A program made the translations under genes and the position numbers. A model generated the notes under the pieces. That model searched no databases and was not told the origin of the DNA. It saw only the letters and a list, made by a program, of their open reading frames with translations. From NCBI GenBank assembly GCA_035571275.1, contig DATMKQ010000045.1, positions 1-48,658 of the forward strand: 48,658 nucleotides of DNA, written 5' to 3'. Position 1 is the first letter of the stretch. Each line of letters begins with the position of its first letter. Source of the stretch: Trebonia sp035571275. Its GTDB lineage: Bacteria; Actinomycetota; Actinomycetes; Streptosporangiales; Streptosporangiaceae. Shown here piece by piece: positions 24,421-31,486 of this stretch.

Positions 24421-25350
24421 GTGGACACTGCCTACCGGCCGCGCAGGACGTGCATGTCGGTCCCCGCGAGCAGCGAGCGGTTCCTGGCCAAGGCGCGGGA
24501 CCTGGCCGCCGACGAGGTGATGCTTGACCTCGAGGACTCGGTGGCACCCGCGGCCAAGGAAGCGGCCCGCGGCCTGGCGGTGGCCGCGCTGGCCGCCGGC
24601 GGTTGGGACGGCAAGCTTGTCGCGGTCCGGATCAACGGGGCGACGACACCGTGGGCCTACCAGGACGTGATCGCGATCGTCGAGGGCGCTCCGGGTGCCG
24701 TCGACTCGCTCGTCTTGCCGAAGGTCGGCTCCGCCACCCAGGTCGCCTGGCTCGATCTGCTGCTGGGCCAGGTGGAGCAGGCGGCGGGCGTGCCCGCCGG
24801 GCGGATCAGGATCGAGGCGCAGATCGAGGACGCCGCCGGGCTGGCCGCGGTGGAGGCGATCGCCGCCGCGTCGGGACGGCTGGACTCGCTGGTCTTCGGC
24901 CCAGCCGACTTCATGGCCAGCATCGGCATGCGGTCGCTCACCGTCGGCGGCCAGCCTGCCGGGTACGAGGGCGACGCGCACCACTACGCGCTGATGAGGA
25001 TCCTCGTCGCCGCGCGAGCGGCCGGGCTGCAGGCGATCGACGGGCCGTACGCGCGGATCCACGACACCGAGGGGCTGCGCCAGGCCGCGACAAGCGCGGC
25101 CGCGCTCGGCTACGACGGCAAATGGGTGCTGCACCCGGCGCAGGTGGACGTGGTCAACGAGGTCTTCACGCCCTCGGCCAGCGACTACGCCCGCGCGGTG
25201 CGCATCCTGGACGCCTACGATCGGGCGACCAAGGTCGACAAGACGGGCGCGGTCATGCTGGACGACGAGATGATCGACGAGGCGTCCCGCAAGATGGCGC
25301 TGATGGTCGCGGCCAAGGGCGACGCCGCCGGGCTGCCTCGCATCGGCTAG
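24421..25350 (+). CDS. CitE-like CoA ester lyase (HpcH/HpaI aldolase family)
   Basis: This 309-residue TIM-barrel lyase is related to the citrate lyase beta subunit, beta-methylmalyl-CoA lyase and similar enzymes that cleave hydroxyacyl-CoA esters. Visible family parts are the RRTCMSVPASSERFLAKAR start, the metal-binding DEVMLDLEDSVAP, IEAQIEDAAGLAAVEAIA, and FGPADFMASIGMR. Most actinobacterial members are stand-alone, without the citrate lyase alpha and gamma subunits, as here. The start is GTG 24421, AAGGTG upstream. It is divergent from efeO and ends 4 nt from the convergent Nudix gene. The physiological substrate is not identifiable. Confidence 0.88.
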   Translation: MDTAYRPRRTCMSVPASSERFLAKARDLAADEVMLDLEDSVAPAAKEAARGLAVAALAAGGWDGKLVAVRINGATTPWAYQDVIAIVEGAPGAVDSLVLPKVGSATQVAWLDLLLGQVEQAAGVPAGRIRIEAQIEDAAGLAAVEAIAAASGRLDSLVFGPADFMASIGMRSLTVGGQPAGYEGDAHHYALMRILVAARAAGLQAIDGPYARIHDTEGLRQAATSAAALGYDGKWVLHPAQVDVVNEVFTPSASDYARAVRILDAYDRATKVDKTGAVMLDDEMIDEASRKMALMVAAKGDAAGLPRIG

Positions 25351-25354
25351 CTGT

Positions 25355-25792
25355 TCAGAGCGCGCCCCAGGACCGCAGCGCGTCAAGCAGGCCGTCGGTG
25401 AGCGGGAGGCGGTCCAGGTCGGCGGCGTCCGCCCACACCGCCGCGTCGGCGTCGTCTCCGGGGACCAGCGTCCCCCCGGTCACCTCCGCCGCGTAGTCCC
25501 TGATGTCGAGGACCGCGCCCGAACCGCCGGAATCGCCGGAACCACCGGAACCACCGGAACCACCGGCCGGGCGGCGCACGGCGCCGACCAGGCGGCCGGC
25601 GGTGACGACCAGCCCGGTCTCCTCGCGCACCTCCCTGACGAGCGCGGCCTCGTCTGACTCGCCGGGCTCGATCCGCCCGCCGGGGATGGACCACAGCCCC
25701 TTCCCGGGCTCGTGCCCGCGCTTGACCAGCAGCAGCCGTCCGGCCCCGTCTTTGATCACGGCCCCTACGCAACCGATCACGTGTGTGGTCAT
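25355..25792 (-). CDS. Nudix hydrolase
   Basis: This 145-residue Nudix protein (MTTHVIGCVGAVIKDGAGRL) hydrolyses a nucleoside diphosphate-linked compound. The Nudix box is intact: GGRIEPGESDEAALVREVREETGL (G-x5-E-x7-RE-x2-EE-x-G). A Gly-Ser insert, PAGGSGGSGGSGDSGGSGAV, sits after the box in a loop and is encoded by a near-perfect trinucleotide-type tandem sequence. The C-terminal WADAADLDRLPLTDGLLDAL is typical of the MutT-like group. The substrate is unknown. It is convergent with the CitE-like gene, and its start is 27 nt from the divergent DUF6758 start. Confidence 0.9.
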   Translation of the reverse strand: MTTHVIGCVGAVIKDGAGRLLLVKRGHEPGKGLWSIPGGRIEPGESDEAALVREVREETGLVVTAGRLVGAVRRPAGGSGGSGGSGDSGGSGAVLDIRDYAAEVTGGTLVPGDDADAAVWADAADLDRLPLTDGLLDALRSWGAL

Positions 25793-25819
25793 GACCCTAA
25801 GGGTAGGTATGCGGCTAGC

Positions 25820-26446
25820 GTGGTGGAGAGAGCGGTGTGCCCGCGTTGTGGTCGTCTAGCGCATGCGCCAACGGCATGGTCGAGTGCGTGGCGCTGTGAC
25901 GTGCACGGCGAGATCGATCCCCTGATCCCGGCCCGGATGCCGTCCAGGGATGGCCTGGACAGCCTCGTGAAGATCGCCATCGTGCCTGCTTGGCTGCCCT
26001 GGCCGCTGCCGCAGGGCTGGCTGGTCAGCGGCTTCGCCGGGGCCGGCGATGAGCGCAGCGGCATTCGCGGCTTCGTTGTCGCGCTGTCCGGCCCGAATCC
26101 GCTGGGCGGACCCGCGGACCTGCTTATCGTCGCCGAAGAGCCCGGCGTCGGCCTCGGTGCCGGCCTGGCCGGCCTGCCGGGCCCGGACCCGGGTGACGGT
26201 TTCGCGGTCGGCCAGCCGAACGCCACCGTGACGGTGGCCAACCACGACGCACCGCTGTGGCTCGTCGATTCCAACGAGGCCGCGGTGTTCGCCGGAGAGG
26301 TGGCGGGAAGCTGGCTGTGGGTCGTGCTGTGGCCCGACACCGCGGGTGTGATGCTGTTTGACCCGCTGCCGCTGCGCGACCTCAGGGACCGCGAACAGGA
26401 TCTGGACGTGCCGTTCGGCGCCTTGTCCCCGCGGCTGCCCGCCTAG
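25820..26446 (+). CDS. DUF6758 protein with N-terminal zinc-ribbon-like motif
   Basis: This encodes 208 residues. The N-terminus has CPRCG and a later W-x-CDVHG, consistent with one half of a zinc ribbon. The middle, PAWLPWPLPQGWLVSGFAGAGDERSG and LSGPNPLGGPADLLIVAEEPGVGLGAGLAGL, matches the actinobacterial DUF6758 family I recall. The function is unknown. In related genomes this gene commonly precedes a PHP-domain gene, as here, so a functional link is plausible. GTG 25820 is chosen; GTG 25823 is an alternative. The extension to 25712 overlaps the Nudix gene and is not used. Confidence 0.8.
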   Translation: MVERAVCPRCGRLAHAPTAWSSAWRCDVHGEIDPLIPARMPSRDGLDSLVKIAIVPAWLPWPLPQGWLVSGFAGAGDERSGIRGFVVALSGPNPLGGPADLLIVAEEPGVGLGAGLAGLPGPDPGDGFAVGQPNATVTVANHDAPLWLVDSNEAAVFAGEVAGSWLWVVLWPDTAGVMLFDPLPLRDLRDREQDLDVPFGALSPRLPA

Positions 26447-26459
26447 CCGCCGTAACATG

Positions 26460-26640
26460 CTGTGCCGACCTGCGGGGGACGACCCCCGCACCCCCGGCAA
26501 GGAGCTCTGCTGACTCGCGGGGGACGACCCCCGCACCCCCGGCAAGGAGCTGTGCTGGCTTGCGGGGGACGACCCCCGCACCCCCGACAAGGAGCTGTGC
26601 TGGCTTGCGGGGGACGACCCCCGCACCCCCCGACAAGGAG
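26460..26640 (+). repeat. Four tandem 45-bp repeats with TGCGGGGG-ACGA-CCCCCGCA hairpin
   Basis: Units begin (at YGCGGGGG) at 26471, 26516, 26561 and 26606, an exact 45-bp period. Each contains the perfect hairpin TGCGGGGG-ACGA-CCCCCGCA, then CCCCCGRCAAGGAG, which carries a Shine-Dalgarno-like AAGGAG. The final copy's AAGGAG serves the following PHP gene. Because 45 is a multiple of three, the frame stays open across all copies and joins the PHP frame, but I see no evidence it is translated. Confidence 0.9.
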
Positions 26641-26644
26641 AAGT

Positions 26645-27472
26645 GTGGAGCGAATCGACCTGCACGTACACAGCAGCGCCTCGGACGGCACCGACCCGCC
26701 CGCCGAGGTGATGCTGCGTGCCGCGGCGGCAGGCCTGGACGTGGTGGCGCTCACCGACCACGACACGGTAAGCGGTATCGCGCGAGCCAGCGAAACGCTG
26801 CCGCCAGGCCTGACCCTGGTCCCCGGCATGGAGCTGAGCTGCTTGCTAGCGGGAAACAGCGTGCATATGCTCGCCTACCTGTTCGACCTTGGTGACCCCG
26901 CGCTCAGCGCGGAGACCGAGCTCATCCGCGACGACCGCGTGCACCGGGCCAGGGCGATGGTGGGCAGGCTGCGGGAACTGGGCGCCCCGGTCACCTGGGA
27001 CCAGGTCACCGCGATCGCCGACGGCGGCGTCGTCGGCCGCCCGCACATCGCCCGCGCCATGGCCGAAGCCGGCGTGGTCGCCACCCCCGCCGACGCCTTC
27101 ACCGCCGACTGGATCGGCGATGGCGGCCGCGCCCACGTCGGCCGCTACGCCCCTGACCCCGAGCGCGCGATCGCGCTGGTCCGAGCGGCCGGTGGCGTTC
27201 CCGTGCTCGCGCACCCCGGCTCCCCGGGCTACGAAATAAAAGATGAGGTCATCATCGGGCTGGCCGCCGCGGGCCTGGCGGGCGTCGAGGTTTTCCATCC
27301 CGACCACGATGTTTCCGAACGATTGCGGCTTACTGCCCTGGCCACCCGTCTCGACTTGGTTATGACCGGCGGAAGCGACGATCATGGCTCCTTCAACGGC
27401 ACGGGTCTTGGTGCCGAGACAACCCCCCCGGACCAATACGAGCGCCTGCTCGCCCAGGCGGTCGGCCCGTGA
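26645..27472 (+). CDS. PHP-domain metal-dependent phosphoesterase (TrpH/YciV-like)
   Basis: This encodes 275 residues. The PHP metal motifs are ERIDLHVHSSASDGT (H-x-H), ALTDHDTVSGI, and VPGMELSC, with HPGSPGY and a late HPDHDV. These ligate a trinuclear metal site. The closest families hydrolyse 3',5'-nucleoside bisphosphate (pAp) or 5'-3' RNA ends. I chose GTG 26645, eight nt after AAGGAG in the last tandem repeat, rather than an open frame through the repeats. Its stop overlaps the start of the next, damaged gene by four bases. It lies downstream of the DUF6758 gene as in other actinobacteria. Confidence 0.9.
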   Translation: MERIDLHVHSSASDGTDPPAEVMLRAAAAGLDVVALTDHDTVSGIARASETLPPGLTLVPGMELSCLLAGNSVHMLAYLFDLGDPALSAETELIRDDRVHRARAMVGRLRELGAPVTWDQVTAIADGGVVGRPHIARAMAEAGVVATPADAFTADWIGDGGRAHVGRYAPDPERAIALVRAAGGVPVLAHPGSPGYEIKDEVIIGLAAAGLAGVEVFHPDHDVSERLRLTALATRLDLVMTGGSDDHGSFNGTGLGAETTPPDQYERLLAQAVGP

Positions 27473-28165
27473 CCGAGGTTCCCCTGCCCGTGGACGGGCC
27501 CGCGTTGGTCGCCGGCATCGAGCTCCCGGCCGGCCAGCGAATCTACGGCTGGGATGACGATGTGACCGACGTTGGAATCCCCCTCGCGTGGGTGACGGTT
27601 CGTCCCATGACGGACGCCGGAAACGCCTGGCTGGCCCTGTCCGCCGCGCATGCCAAGACGGGCCTTGTCCCTGTGCTGCTGTCCCGCGCAGGCGGCATGA
27701 ATGACGTCAGCGGCGAGGCCTTTGGCCTGAGTGGCACCGAGGACATCTCGCTGATCGACTCAATGAGCCCGGAGGAGGTGCTGGCCGCCCACTGGGACCT
27801 TAGTGAATGGGAGGAGTTCAACGCGTACGAAGCGGGGTGGCGCGCTCCGTTCGGAGCGGAGTTTCCTGGCCTTGCCCCGGCGGGGCGCAAGCCGCTGGAC
27901 AGCGCCCGGCTGCGCTCCGCGGTTGCCATGGAGGACCGGACTTTTCTCGCCCTGGTCGCCGTCGGCCGCCCCGCGGACGTGCCGGCCGCGATTGGCTGGA
28001 GCGTGTTCGGCGCGGACAGTCCGGGCCGCCCGGATGCGATCTCGCTAGAGATCTCGACGGTGCTGCGTTCCTGGGAGACCCGGTTCGGGGCGGAGCGGCT
28101 ACTCCGTCTGCGACCTCGCTGCCGACTTGGTCGGGAAGCCCGTCTGGCACTTCTGGTGGGACTGA
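27469..28165 (+). pseudogene. Damaged DUF4253 protein gene
   Basis: The first frame (GTG 27469, overlapping the PHP stop) encodes about 200 residues that match the DUF4253 family layout: PVLLSRAGGMNDVSGEAFG, then ISTVLRSWETRFGAERLL. The expected C-terminus appears in the +1 frame: GYSVCDLAADLVGKPVWHFWWD, then TGA at 28163-28165. The stretch usually linking these (a region of several tens of residues) is gone, so an internal deletion changed the frame. The open frame reading on to 28662 runs through marC and is an artefact. Alternatively it is a sequencing deletion. Family membership is from recalled pattern. Confidence 0.7.
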
Positions 28166-28249
28166 CCGGTTCGGCGCCTGGGACGCCCGATATCGTTGCA
28201 CTCTCCGCACAGCCTGCGGAAACACTGAGCATCAGACGCCGGCAGGGGA

Positions 28250-28861
28250 GTGCAGGTGCATTTTTTCTGGGAGGCGTTCGTCACACTCTTCGTGATCATC
28301 GACCCGCCGGGAATCGTGCCGGTGTACCTGGGGCTGACCCGGGGCCGCTCGTCGCGGACGCGGCGCAAGCTCGCGTGGCAGGCGGCGGTGGTGGCGTTCG
28401 GTGTGATCGTCGCGTTCGCGCTGTTCGGCCGGACGATCCTGACCTACACGCAGGTGGGGCTGCCCGCGCTCGAGGGCGCCGGAGGCTTGCTGCTGCTGTT
28501 GGTCTCGCTGCAGTTGCTCACGGGCCACACGGAGGAGCCGACGTCGACCCAGCGGGCCAAGGCCAACGTGGCGTTCGTGCCGCTCGGCACGCCGCTGCTG
28601 GCCGGCCCGGGCGCGATCGTGGCGACGATGCTCTACGTGCAGCGGGTCAACACAGTGCTTGAGGGGGTCGCGCTCGCGCTGGCGATCGTCGGCGTGGCCA
28701 TATGCGCCTGGCTGTCCATGCGCTTCGCCGAGGTGATCCACCGGGTGCTCACCGACAACGGCGTCGAGTTGCTAACGAGGATCGCGGGCCTGCTACTGTC
28801 CGCGATAGCAATCCAGCTTGTCGCCCAGTCGGCCCTCGCCTTCGCGGGACAAGCCCACTAG
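28250..28861 (+). CDS. MarC-family integral membrane protein
   Basis: This encodes 203 residues with about six hydrophobic segments, beginning WEAFVTLFVIIDPPGIVPVYLGLTRG, the typical MarC start. The middle LLLLVSLQLLTG and the pattern NVAFVPLGTPLLAGPGAIVATMLY are conserved family features, as is the last helix VELLTRIAGLLLSAIAIQLVAQSA. MarC was once linked to multidrug resistance but its role is unproven. GTG 28250 is used; GTG 28256, six nt after GGGGAG, is equally plausible. It overlaps a false extension of the damaged DUF4253 frame. Confidence 0.92.
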   Translation: MQVHFFWEAFVTLFVIIDPPGIVPVYLGLTRGRSSRTRRKLAWQAAVVAFGVIVAFALFGRTILTYTQVGLPALEGAGGLLLLLVSLQLLTGHTEEPTSTQRAKANVAFVPLGTPLLAGPGAIVATMLYVQRVNTVLEGVALALAIVGVAICAWLSMRFAEVIHRVLTDNGVELLTRIAGLLLSAIAIQLVAQSALAFAGQAH

Positions 28862-28895
28862 TCTCGTCTCGACATCCGAGATACATGACATGACA

Positions 28896-28959
28896 TAGGG
28901 CAAAAGCGCGCCGCCCATAACGGGCAAATCCGGCGTCCCAGGGTACGGGTTTTGCCCTA
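28896..28959. promoter_or_regulatory. Perfect 10-bp inverted repeat upstream of the metallo-hydrolase gene
   Basis: TAGGGCAAAA (28896-28905) is inverted as TTTTGCCCTA (28950-28959) with a 44-nt spacer. It lies in the 237-nt gap after marC. It could be the end of the marC transcript, a looped operator or an insertion scar; nothing decides among these. Confidence 0.5.
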
Positions 28960-29098
28960 AGTCAGACTGTGATCGGTTTGGTGGCTGACAGTGGCGAGTG
29001 AGTGGTCCGGTCAGCTTTCTCTAGGCAAATAGAGCTAAAGTGACCGCAACACGTCGGGATGGCGCGCCTTGGTCGGGCGCGGTGTGGAGGCAGCGCTG

Positions 29099-29698
29099 AT
29101 GGAAGCTCGCATCGAATCTGTATCGTCGCCCGCATGGATCGTGGGTGACGATGAGGAAGTCATCGTCATCGATCCCGGTGCGGACAGCGCGGCGGTCCTC
29201 GAGGCAGTCGGTGACCGTGAGGTTCTCGCGGTGATCTGCACGCACGGGCACCCCAGTCACGTCGCCGCGGCCTTCGAGGTCGCGGAGCGAGACGAGGCCC
29301 CGGTGGCGCTGCACCCGGCGGACCGGCTGCACTGGCGCATGGCGCATCCGCGCAAGGCCGCGGACATCGAGATGGCCGAGGGCGGTCTGTTCGACGTCGC
29401 CGACGTCCAGCTCGAGGTCATCAAGACGCCCGGGCACACGCGAGGGTCTGTCAGCTTTTACTGCGAGGGCCTCGAGGCCGTATTCACGGGAGACGCGTTG
29501 CTCGCCACCGGCCCGGCGCCGCATGACGGCGAGTTCCCCGACTTCCCCGCGCAGCTCAACGCGATCGCCGTGCACCTGCTCACCCTGCCGTCCGATACCC
29601 GCGTGCTGCCCGGGCACGGCGAGGAGTCGACGATCGGTGCGGCGGCGAAACAGTTCGATGGCTGGGTGGCCGCGGGCCCGTCGGTGGATCTGGACTGA
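29099..29698 (+). CDS. MBL-fold metallo-hydrolase with altered HxHxxH motif
   Basis: This 199-residue metallo-beta-lactamase-fold protein is of the glyoxalase II-like type. The first motif reads THGHPSHV: both leading histidines and the last one are present, but the aspartate of HxHxDH is Ser. The later ligands are intact: TPGHTRGS, FTGDALLATGP, and LPGHGEESTIG. The Asp normally binds the second zinc and activates water, so metal site 2 may be weak. ATG 29099 is preceded by GGAGG eight nt upstream. It is followed by the RecB-like nuclease gene 24 nt later, suggesting one transcript. The substrate is unknown. Confidence 0.9.
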   Translation: MEARIESVSSPAWIVGDDEEVIVIDPGADSAAVLEAVGDREVLAVICTHGHPSHVAAAFEVAERDEAPVALHPADRLHWRMAHPRKAADIEMAEGGLFDVADVQLEVIKTPGHTRGSVSFYCEGLEAVFTGDALLATGPAPHDGEFPDFPAQLNAIAVHLLTLPSDTRVLPGHGEESTIGAAAKQFDGWVAAGPSVDLD

Positions 29699-29722
29699 GC
29701 GGGGCAGGGATCGGGCGGGATA

Positions 29723-30595
29723 ATGAACACTGCGGCGGCGGAGCAGCTTGGCTTCGAAGGGATGCCGAGACGGCTTTACTCGTGCACTCCGACGAGGCTG
29801 ACCACGTGGCTCGACTGCCCGCGCCGGTACCGGATGAGCTACCTGGACCGGCCGGTGCTGCCGAAGGGGCCGCCGTGGGCGCACAACAGCCTCGGCGCGA
29901 GCGTGCACAACACACTGGCGGGCTGGTGGCGGCTGCCGATGGCCCGGCGGACCGTGGAATCGGCCGGCGCGCTGCTCGATCAGGGATGGATCACCGAGGG
30001 GTACTCGGACAACGAGCAGTCGGCGCGATACCGGGACTGGGCTCGCCGGATGGTCGAGCACTACGTGTCCGGGCTCGATCCGGCGGACGAGCCTGCCGGG
30101 GTGGAGCGGACGGTGGCGACGCGGACCGACATGATCGCGGTCTCCGGTCGCATCGACCGGCTGGACACGCGGTCGGTCCCCGGCGGTGGGACCGAGCTCG
30201 TGGTGGTCGACTACAAGACCGGCAGGCACGTGCTGAGCACCGACCAAGCGCGCAGCTCGCTGGCTCTCGCGCTGTACGCGATCGCCGCCGGACGGGTGCT
30301 GCGCCGTGACTGCCGCCGGGTCGAACTGCACCACCTGCCGACCGGGCAGGTGTTCGCCTGGGAGCACACCGATGAGACGCTGGCCCGGCACCTGCGCCGG
30401 GCCGAGGACATCGCCGCCGAATGCGCCGAGGCCGACGAGCGGATGCGGGGCCCGCTGCCCCGGGAGAAATACGACGAGGTGTTCCCGCCGCGGCCGACGC
30501 CGGGCTGTGGCTGGTGTGATTACCTCCGGCACTGCCCGGAAGGCCAGGCGGCCGCGGTGCAGCGGCGACCCTGGGATGGCCTCGCCGATACGTAA
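29723..30595 (+). CDS. RecB-family PD-(D/E)XK nuclease with Fe-S cysteines (Cas4-like)
   Basis: This encodes 290 residues. The PD-(D/E)XK core reads VSGRIDRLD ... LVVVDYKTGRH, giving the D and DYK of the active site, followed by a RecB motif-III-like DQARSSLALALYAIA. Cysteines at WLDCPRRY near the N-terminus and GCGWCDYLRHC near the C-terminus fit the four-cysteine 4Fe-4S cluster of AddB/Cas4 nucleases. Cas4-type proteins cleave single-stranded DNA ends. No CRISPR or cas gene is present. The start is ATG 29723. Similar stand-alone genes are common in actinobacteria; a repair role is probable. Confidence 0.88.
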   Translation: MNTAAAEQLGFEGMPRRLYSCTPTRLTTWLDCPRRYRMSYLDRPVLPKGPPWAHNSLGASVHNTLAGWWRLPMARRTVESAGALLDQGWITEGYSDNEQSARYRDWARRMVEHYVSGLDPADEPAGVERTVATRTDMIAVSGRIDRLDTRSVPGGGTELVVVDYKTGRHVLSTDQARSSLALALYAIAAGRVLRRDCRRVELHHLPTGQVFAWEHTDETLARHLRRAEDIAAECAEADERMRGPLPREKYDEVFPPRPTPGCGWCDYLRHCPEGQAAAVQRRPWDGLADT

Positions 30596-30602
30596 CTAGC
30601 CG

Positions 30603-31484
30603 CTAGCTTCCCTCGGCGGCGTTCCAGAACGAGGTCAGCTCATACGCGGTCGCGGCGGGCGCCTCGACGGCAGGGGAATGCGCCGCGCCAGGAAGGCACG
30701 CACGGCGCGCGTGCAGCCGGTACGCCATGTCCTCCTGCAGCTCGGGAGGCCAGGCATCGTCGTTCTCGCCGTAAAGCACCAACGTCGCGATGTCGTGTTT
30801 GGCGAGGGAGGCCGTCTGGTCTTCGGCTGTCAGCAGCTGCCTGGCCATCGCGACCAAGCCGGTGGGGTTGTTGGCCAGCATGCGCTCGCGGAGGAAGGCG
30901 CGGACCGGATCCGGCACGCCGCTCGCGACCGCCTGCGGTTCCAGGATGCCGTGCCAGATCTCGGCGACCTTACCCGGCAGGTCGCGCGGCCCGGCGCCGG
31001 CCATGTAGTCGAGCAACGTCCGCAGGTCGGCTGCGCGCCAGCCGTCCCCGGGCAGCGCCGCCGGCCCCGAGCACATCAGCGTTAGCGAGTCTGGGAGATT
31101 ACCACCTGCGAGGATCGAGTTCCGCGCCACCAGGCCGCCGAGAGAATGACCGAGCAGGTGTGCGGTGGCCGTTGCCCGCGCGAGCGCGGCGATGTCCGCG
31201 CCGAGTTCGGCGAGGTCGTAGGCGGCCGGGTCATCTGGACCCGGTGTCTGGTACTGGCCGCGCAGGTCGACGGCCACCACCCGGCGGCCGGCGGCCGCAA
31301 GCGGGCCGAGGATGGGGACGAAGTCTTCCTTGCTGCCCGTGTAGCCGGGCACGAGCAGCGCGGTGCCGCGCTCGCCCGCGCCGCCCGGGGGCATCGCTTC
31401 GAGCGCGGCGAACGTGCCGCGGGCACAATCCACAGTGGTCCGCCGCACTCCGTGCGGCAGGTCCAGCGTGGTCGGCGTGGACAC
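30603..31484 (-). CDS. Alpha/beta-fold hydrolase
   Basis: This 293-residue alpha/beta hydrolase has the nucleophile elbow LLGHSLGGLVARN, an oxyanion region LLVPGYTGSKEDF, and a catalytic Asp/His in LYGENDDAWPPELQ and GAAHSPAVE. The substrate is unknown. It starts 2 nt after the stop of the DEAD-box helicase, so it is in the same operon. It converges on the RecB-like gene. No signal peptide is seen. Confidence 0.88.
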   Translation of the reverse strand: MSTPTTLDLPHGVRRTTVDCARGTFAALEAMPPGGAGERGTALLVPGYTGSKEDFVPILGPLAAAGRRVVAVDLRGQYQTPGPDDPAAYDLAELGADIAALARATATAHLLGHSLGGLVARNSILAGGNLPDSLTLMCSGPAALPGDGWRAADLRTLLDYMAGAGPRDLPGKVAEIWHGILEPQAVASGVPDPVRAFLRERMLANNPTGLVAMARQLLTAEDQTASLAKHDIATLVLYGENDDAWPPELQEDMAYRLHARRACLPGAAHSPAVEAPAATAYELTSFWNAAEGS

Positions 31485-31486
31485 CG

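Noticed and set aside
26460..26640. The 45-bp array as a CRISPR.
   Set aside because: Units are contiguous with no variable spacers, and no cas genes are nearby.
26462..26644. PHP protein extended through the tandem repeats, giving repeated GGRPPHPRQG units.
   Set aside because: The frame is open only because the unit is 45 bp; PHP homology starts after the last ribosome site.
27807..28662. Continuation of the DUF4253 frame through marC.
   Set aside because: It reads marC in the wrong frame; the proper C-terminus is in the +1 frame and ends at 28165.
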